Position numbers and translations under genes: made by a program. A model generated the notes under the pieces. The model was not told the DNA's origin. It made no database searches and was given only the letters and a program-made list of their open reading frames with translations. Below, piece after piece: positions 58,532 through 64,000 of a stretch of 64,000 bases of DNA (position 1 is its first letter; each line of letters begins with the position of its first letter). The stretch is from Glandiceps talaboti (Eukaryota; Hemichordata; Enteropneusta; Spengelidae): the NCBI RefSeq assembly GCF_964340395.1, contig NC_135566.1:5432501-5496500 (forward strand). Direction: 5' to 3'.

Positions 58532-61500
58532 ACACAATAAATGTTCCTTCTGAGCAGTGCACAGCAACATGGGTTGCTAGGGGTTGACTGATGTGTGAGG
58601 TCGTCCCATCACAGACTACAATGTGGGAGTCCCTAGATGTTCACCGCTTCTGTTCAAATCTCCTTATTAAAATATTGTGTTGTTATCTTATATCCAGGGA
58701 CTACAACAGTGAACTGTATGCCTTTGCTAAAAGACTTGGTGAAGACTTCAATGAAGAAACATTGAGAGCTGCTTTTACTCATCCAAACTTTGTTACAAAT
58801 GAAATAGAAAAAAGAAAAGAACTTGAACTTGATGGTGAACTTGATATGCCAGATAATGAAGAACTGTCAGAAATAGGTAACATCATCTCACAAAGTACAT
58901 AGTACATAACTGTCAGTAAGGATTACAATAGCTATCCTATCCTATATTCTGGTGGCAAACTGGCATTATCCATTAACAAATTGACCAATTATACCGTTTT
59001 TGTTATACTCTCCTAACCTCCCTTATCAGGGTTGAATCATCACAAGGTATGGGTGCTGACATCTTTAAAACTTGTAAACACAACAAGGCACCCTATTGGT
59101 CATTGAGCTGTTGATGGTAACCAATCAGGTCGACTTTTTAGGGCATGCTTTGAAAGCTCTGAGATAGATGAACAATAGTGAAATTGAAACTCGTTGATTG
59201 GTCAGGATGTTACTGTGAACTAGTGTACTGTACACCAAAGTTTGTGACAAAGATAGCACAAGAATTAAAGTCACATGACAGGTTTGTGACATAACAGTCA
59301 CAACAGTGTTAAGTTCCATTTTTCAAACAATTCTAAATACAACTAAGTTTACATCTTTTGATCTTTGTTTTCTTCCATGTTTTGATAGGTGTAGATTTCA
59401 CATCGGAATACATCAAGTCTTATCTCAGACTTGTTTATCCCAACTATCCTGATGATGGAATAAGGTATGCCATTTTTTGTACTCATTCAAATTATGATGA
59501 TATTGAAACAGTTATGTATTTGGTCTCAAATATGTTATCAAGAGATACAACAGAGAGATATAAGTTACACTATTGTGTGTTATTCATTGGTTATTTTATA
59601 TTTTGTTTTCAGTGCTGCTAAGGATCATTTGACAAGTATAGAAGTATCTTCACATATTGCAAGTAATTTAGGTGTGTCTGATCTCATCAAATATCCGGTA
59701 AGTTCATGTTGGTTTGAAGTGAAGGCAAGTTGTTAGTGGCACCTGATTGGTATATAAATGTCATATGGTATCATGTGATACTTTCCACAATAGTTTTCAT
59801 TGCTTATTAAACTGGAAAGTTTGTTATGAGTATGCTTGCTAACTAACTCACAATGCTCAACAGTGTAGTCAAAAATGACAAAACAATGATCATTTGTTTC
59901 TTTGCTGTTTATATGTATCTGTTATGTCATTACTTGTAATTTGCGATTTGAGCTTAAATGCATTTGAACTTTGACTATGCATTGGAAATGCCCCAATGTT
60001 CTTGTTTTCCATGCATTCAATTTCCAATATTTTCAAAATATTTGCACTTTTTTCATTCCGTCTTGCTCATACTTGTTTTGCAGATCTTTCCATTTCCTCA
60101 AGATGTTGTACAGAAGACGTTTTTTGCTGTTGTAGGAGCTTTACTTCAAGACCAGGTGAGGAAGTAATTCTGTGTTAAATGTAAACACATCTGTGTATCA
60201 AAAGCCAACAAATGCAGTAAAAAATTTGAACACATTGTACAAATACCAGTTCTATGTAATTTTTTTGCAGACACTGATAATTTGTACACTTTTTACTGCT
60301 ATATCAAGTTTTAATCAAACATCAATTTGAAATAAGTTACTATAAACTGAATATTTCAGGAGTTTAGTAATTTTGATGTCAAGAATACACATATCATGCT
60401 TCTAAAGTTCTTTATGTATTTTGTTGTACCTTCAGGGCCCTGACCGGACAGGTTTGTTTGTTCGAGACTTCTTCCTGCCACAGTTCATAGGGAAGGATAT
60501 AAATGATTCCTGGGAACTAGTAAATCCAATGGGGTTATTGGTAGAAATACTACAGCAACAAGGCAAGGCACTACCAGAACCAAGGTATGATAGTTTCCTT
60601 GAAGACAATTTATTTACATTGAAGATGACAGTTTCGTGGTATCAAATCAAATCAAATATTGATATTCCTCGTCAGAAAATTAGTCTCGGAGAATAAGGTC
60701 AAATTTTCACAGATATTTCGTCAGCATTGTCAGAGGTGTATATATTCAGGATATATTTGTTTGATTTTGAAAGTAAAAATTAGTTTTCATATTCTTATAT
60801 GAAATGAACAGTTTTTTCCTTTCACCAGATGTAAATATGTAAATTATCTTGGTAGATAAAGTCTAGTTTTCTGTTTCCAGCAAGAAATCAGTTTGAAATT
60901 TAAGATGGTGTTGAGTTATTACTATGGAATTCTGTGCATTTGATCAACAAGTTTGCATTCATGATCAACAAAATTGTAAATGTCATCACGTGTTCAGAAC
61001 CAATGTATTATAATGTATTTGATGTAGCTTGCATTTCTTTTTTCCCTCCTTTTTTTTAAGGTTGATTCGTCAGACAGGTTCATCAACACTTGTTGCAATG
61101 TACATGGTTGGTATCTACTGTGATCAGGAACTCATCGGATTTGGTAAGTTTTTGTTGCCTTGTAACATACACAGTAGCTTCGCAAAGAAAGATATGTAGC
61201 CTCCAAAACATGCCACCTATAATATTTTTGAACCCTAAGTTTGCAAGTGAACTGATGTCACTTGATACAGTAATGTTAGAAATAGTATGACATATATATA
61301 CCAAAATATTTGTAGCTGATGGTTTAATTGACAAGTTTTCATCATTTCTTCACAGCTCCTGGGTCTTCAGTGTTGGAGGCTGAAGATCAGGCTACAAGAG
61401 TTGCTCTCAAAAATATATTTGGAACAAATCCGGAAAAGTCACCACCACTACCCATCGATGGACCAGCTGGCAAATATTTGCATGCTAATACTATAAAACT

Positions 61501-61573
61501 ACTAATGGAACAGAATAGAGTCCCACAAATGATGAGTATAAACCAGAGAGAAAGGACAGCACTACAAGACTGA
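57015..61573 (+). CDS. MRPL44: Mitochondrial large ribosomal subunit protein mL44, 9 exons
   Basis: Exons 57015-57117, 58181-58313, 58698-58876, 59389-59464, 59613-59697, 60084-60155, 60436-60584, 61061-61143 and 61356-61573 join to 1,098 nt (365 residues; human 332), all AG/GT with compatible phases. The N-terminus (VRSLILGRYIGRTFLRTPK) is Arg-rich without acidic residues, as in a mitochondrial targeting peptide. Residues about 80-260 are the RNase III-like fold: YAFAKRLGEDFNEETLRAAF, VVQKTFFAVVGALLQDQ and FVRDFFLPQ match human ([44 protein letters not shown]). Residues about 260-340 form the double-stranded-RNA-binding domain (NPMGLLVEILQQQGKALPEP). The catalytic RNase III signature is absent, as expected for mL44. 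It is a structural part of the mitoribosome. Confidence 0.96.
57612..57723. mobile_element. Mini-TIR element family C, copy 1
   Basis: TAGTCCTGCTTACAGACAGT (left) and CTCCGTATGCAAGCAGGAGTA (right, inverted). 112 bp; extra half-copies AAGCAGGAGTAGGG(G)ATACAC flank both sides. In MRPL44 intron 1. Confidence 0.7.
57893..57967. mobile_element. Mini-TIR element family C, copy 2
   Basis: TAGTCCTGCTTGCAGACGGT (left) and CACCGTATTCAAGCAGGACTA (right, inverted): 75 bp, same ends as the copy at 57612, TA at both tips. Confidence 0.75.
58181..58313 (+). CDS. MRPL44: MRPL44 exon 2
   Basis: 133 nt, acceptor TTCCCACATAG, donor CCATG/GTAAGT, phase 1 in and 2 out. Basic linker LEKQRKKHERKYGPPLPKPR leading into the conserved W-D-Y across the junction. 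Confidence 0.93.
58499..58537. repeat. (C)n(CA)n tract
   Basis: Run of about 19 C followed by about ten CA units in MRPL44 intron 2. Other C runs are at 9698-9711 and 14117-14132. Confidence 0.95.
58698..58876 (+). CDS. MRPL44: MRPL44 exon 3
   Basis: 179 nt, acceptor TTATATCCAG, donor ATAG/GTAACA, phase 2 in and 1 out. Start of the RNase III-like fold, ending NEELSEIG, the equivalent of human NQELSEQG. Confidence 0.95.
59389..59464 (+). CDS. MRPL44: MRPL44 exon 4
   Basis: 76 nt, acceptor TTTTGATAG, donor ATAAG/GTATGC. VDFTSEYIKSYLRLVYPNYP then DDGIR; human counterpart is TQFLEDEYPDMPTEGIK. Confidence 0.92.
59613..59697 (+). CDS. MRPL44: MRPL44 exon 5
   Basis: 85 nt, acceptor TTGTTTTCAG, donor ATCCG/GTAAGT. 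Encodes the split Ser and AAKDHLTSIEVSSHIASNLG, matching the position of human CHVARNLAVEQL. Confidence 0.92.
60084..60155 (+). CDS. MRPL44: MRPL44 exon 6
   Basis: 72 nt, acceptor TTTTGCAG, donor CCAG/GTGAGG, phase 0-0. VVQKTFFAVVGALLQDQ is the most recognisable mL44 motif. Confidence 0.96.
60436..60584 (+). CDS. MRPL44: MRPL44 exon 7
   Basis: 149 nt, acceptor GTACCTTCAG, donor CCAAG/GTATGA, phase 0 in and 2 out. GPDRTGLFVRDFFLPQ, then NPMGLLVEILQQQGK, the start of the dsRBD. Confidence 0.96.
61061..61143 (+). CDS. MRPL44: MRPL44 exon 8
   Basis: 83 nt, acceptor TTTTTTTAAG, donor TTTG/GTAAGT. LIRQTGSSTLVAMYMVGIYC corresponds to human [20 protein letters not shown]. Confidence 0.95.
61356..61573 (+). 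CDS. MRPL44: MRPL44 exon 9 and stop
   Basis: 218 nt, acceptor TTCTTCACAG, TGA at 61571-61573. GSSVLEAEDQATRVALKNIF closes the dsRBD (human [20 protein letters not shown]); the tail is about 45 residues longer than I recall for human. No strong AATAAA close downstream; weak ATTAAA-like sequence near 61979. Confidence 0.95.
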
Positions 61574-62929
61574 GACAAATCTGATCCATCTCTTGGTTTT
61601 TTCCAAGATTATTGACAATTCTAAGTGGGATTTTTAGAAATGGTATATCAGCTCTATATTAGTGTTTGCCCCTCATTTAATCCCTGTTTGTGTGTTGGTA
61701 CAGTCCATTTTCAAGCAATTATGGATCATTCCATGTGATAACGGGAAAACTGGCTTAGGCAAGGAAGACCCAGGACTTGGCAGTGGCCCTAAGAGGTTGC
61801 CAAGCCTAAGGAATTGTTGAACTTTGACCTCGGACTGATAATCTGTTATGGATCAAGTAGATGGAATACAAATATTGTGTAATTCACAGGTCAAAGGTCA
61901 GCATAGAAAACTTGGAGTGGTAAACTATGATTATTTTTTGTGTTTTATACAAATGGAGAGTATTTAAAAGAAAGTGAATTAAAGAAAAATCTATCACATG
62001 TCCTCCAGTTTCGTTTTATTCTTGATAGGGTATTGTGTCTTTAGTTCAGTATCTAAACTTTTGTAAGTTTATTTGATGAGTTTCCCTTTCATGAGTAGCA
62101 CCATCTACAGTGAATATATCCCTTTGATAATTTACCACCTGGTGAAGTAAGTGATCATTACACTCTATAAAGACCAACATATCTACCTAGAGTGAACTAT
62201 TCGTCATTGAGGGCGATTAACATTGCCATCATTTCAATGATAAGCAGAAAGGACTAATCTTTGAGTCTAAGGTTTACCAGCATAGATAATTCAGCTTTCA
62301 TGTCAAATTCATTTATTTACAACACAAAACAGACTATGATTATTTTCAAATGGTTATATTTACTGATACATTCTTTTCAACATATATACATATTTTACAT
62401 CTGGGTTACATTGACAATGAATGTCAAGTATTCAATGTTAAAATCTGTTTTCCCAACTTGTATTGTTTGTAACCACAAATAATCAATTCATAGTGACCCT
62501 GACAATTGTGGGGGGTTAATTTTATCGGTAGCTCCAGATTAGATTATGATAACCACAGATAATCCCATAGTCCTTTGCATCTGAGCATGCTCAGTCTGGA
62601 TTGCAAGTTCCCTATTACAATCCATTGCAGCCTCTGTTAAAGCACATACAGCATTCACATAACAACCAGGTTCCCCAATTATGTAGCTGGGTTGACTTGA
62701 AATAGAAGTCTATGTAATGAATCATGGTATTTGGCAATATATTGTCAATTTCAGATTAAAGTCAATGGTCATGATAATCTCTTCACTGCTTTCAAAAGTT
62801 AAGAATGGAGATACAGTAAGTAGAAACTCTACAATAATTCTAGACCCTGTAAACCTATTACTAACTCTAGTAATGAAATATTTAGTTAAAAGACAATGTA
62901 CTTTATATACAGATGAGAGCCAAAGTTAG

Positions 62930-63072
62930 ATATTATTCCCCAGTATTTTTCTTTATTGGCCAAGAAAATACAAGTGACCTAAGGGTCCTTGTCACTACGT
63001 GTTGAAAGACGAGATCCAACAAACTGAAAAGTATTTCCCATTTGAATAAAGAAAAATATTGGGGACTAATAT
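62930..63072. mobile_element. Palindromic MITE family B, copy 2
   Basis: Arms ATATTATTCCCCAGTATTTT and AAAATATTGGGGACTAATAT, with the internal CCTAAGGGTCCTTGTCACT block shared with 26627-26779. 143 bp, downstream of MRPL44. Confidence 0.75.
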
Positions 63073-63361
63073 AAAAATACCTCTGTAAGCATATTTTATG
63101 AGAAATCTGGTAAATAATGCAATGCAATTTAAATAAAACATATTTTGATTCATATTTGCAGCACCATAGAACTAATGACATTGACATAGTTCATTGTCAT
63201 GTACAAGAAGCAGGGAATAAATTCTCTATTTTTTGTTCAAATGCATTCAACTTGGCTTGTTTGAGGTATAATATTCAATACAACAATATAACAAGGTATT
63301 ATTTATTTGCCTCAGTTACTTTTATGAACACCTAAAGTAATGACAGTAAAAACATACATTA

Positions 63362-63545
63362 TATTATACACTTATTTATTGCCTGGTTATGAGGGCACTG
63401 GGAGACGTCTATTACCCCGAGGGTGGTATGGAGCAACTATTTCCAAGGCTGAAAGTCAAGGGTAATAGTTGCTACCTAACAGCACAAGGCGTAATATGAT
63501 GTCGACTAGTGCCCGAATAAGGCAAGGCAATAAGTGGTTTATAAC
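63362..63545. mobile_element. TIR element (MITE)
   Basis: Left TTATACACTTATTTATTGCC...GAGGGCACTGGGAGACGTC and right GATGTCGACTAGTGCCCG...GGCAATAAGTGGTTTATAAC are inverted arms of about 50 bp. Inside, GAGCAACTATT and AATAGTTGCT are also inverted. Confidence 0.7.
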
Positions 63546-64000
63546 ACATCACATTCTCAGGCACATATTCTTTCCATAGTCAAAGCCAATCCTGTGCAAT
63601 GTGAATATTGTCCTACGGAAAATAGAATGTGAATAGTACCCCTGTATGCAAATTGAGGTCACAATGGGTCAATATTCCATACCATGTGATATGATCTCAA
63701 CCAATCACTGAAGTATATATGAACACAATGAGTTATAATGCAAGATAAAAAAAAAATAGTTGAATAAAATTATTTTTGTTGTCGCCTCTGTCAATAAGGT
63801 TGGACCAAGATGCAGATAAGAACTGTATTAGTTTCAACAAGAAAAGCAGAATTATATTGACTTGCCAGAATACCATTGATTTTACCATGTAATGCTACGC
63901 TCAGAAATTTATCTGCAATTTAAGCTTCAGTTTTGAACTATTGCCCCTAGTGGCCAAACTATACAACCTTTTGTTTTTCCATTATCTTGCTCATGACATT

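Larger units (their letters stand above)
61574..64000. other. Intergenic region downstream of MRPL44
   Basis: No gene recognised. Holds MITE B copy 2 (62930-63072) and the TIR element at 63362-63545. MRPL44 3'UTR must occupy part of the first few hundred bases. Confidence 0.55.

Noticed and set aside
1-64000. CRISPR arrays, prokaryotic operons, phage or defence systems
   Set aside because: Direct repeats seen are tandem or microsatellite without spacer structure; the genes are spliced animal genes.

Overview
This is a eukaryotic, AT-rich, intron-rich window. Single-exon ORFs are mostly noise; the real genes are chains of short exons with GT..AG borders and consistent phases. The three protein genes are animal genes. 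The TACATGTA-rich non-coding DNA, abundant small inverted-repeat elements, tRNA-derived SINEs and long tetranucleotide microsatellites fit a marine invertebrate (lophotrochozoan, hemichordate, echinoderm or lancelet type). I cannot name the species from sequence alone.

Layout. 1-9,960 is intergenic: microsatellites and one MITE, no supported gene. 10,058-46,598 (minus strand) is the coding part of a golgin-160 / GOLGA3 orthologue: 14 coding exons, 2,018 codons, with a probable untranslated first exon near 53,956, giving a gene of about 44 kb. 54,121-55,907 (plus strand) is a 4-exon, 103-residue orthologue of human C22orf39 (PANTS, DUF3128 family), starting head-to-head with GOLGA3. 57,015-61,573 (plus strand) is a 9-exon, 365-residue mitochondrial ribosomal protein L44 (MRPL44). 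61,574-64,000 is intergenic with two MITEs.

GOLGA3 is a Golgi coiled-coil scaffold, PANTS a small twin-CX9C protein and MRPL44 a mitochondrial large-subunit ribosomal protein. They share no evident pathway. The links are regulatory: an ETS-like, CpG-containing interval lies between GOLGA3 and PANTS, and MRPL44 starts inside a YY1-type CAAGATGGCGGC motif about 350 bp after the PANTS poly(A) signal.

The most unusual observations are: (1) the 30 codons after the GOLGA3 stop stay open and encode a diverged second copy of the C-terminal Ser/Pro module; (2) the 5' part of GOLGA3 coding exon 7, with its splice acceptor, is repeated in tandem in the preceding intron; (3) a 1.29-kb hAT-like element with same-direction TTTTCCAGGG arrays at both ends sits beside the GOLGA3/PANTS promoter; (4) many different short TIR/foldback families lie in the introns and flanks. 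I found no CRISPR array, prokaryotic operon or recognisable novel defence system.
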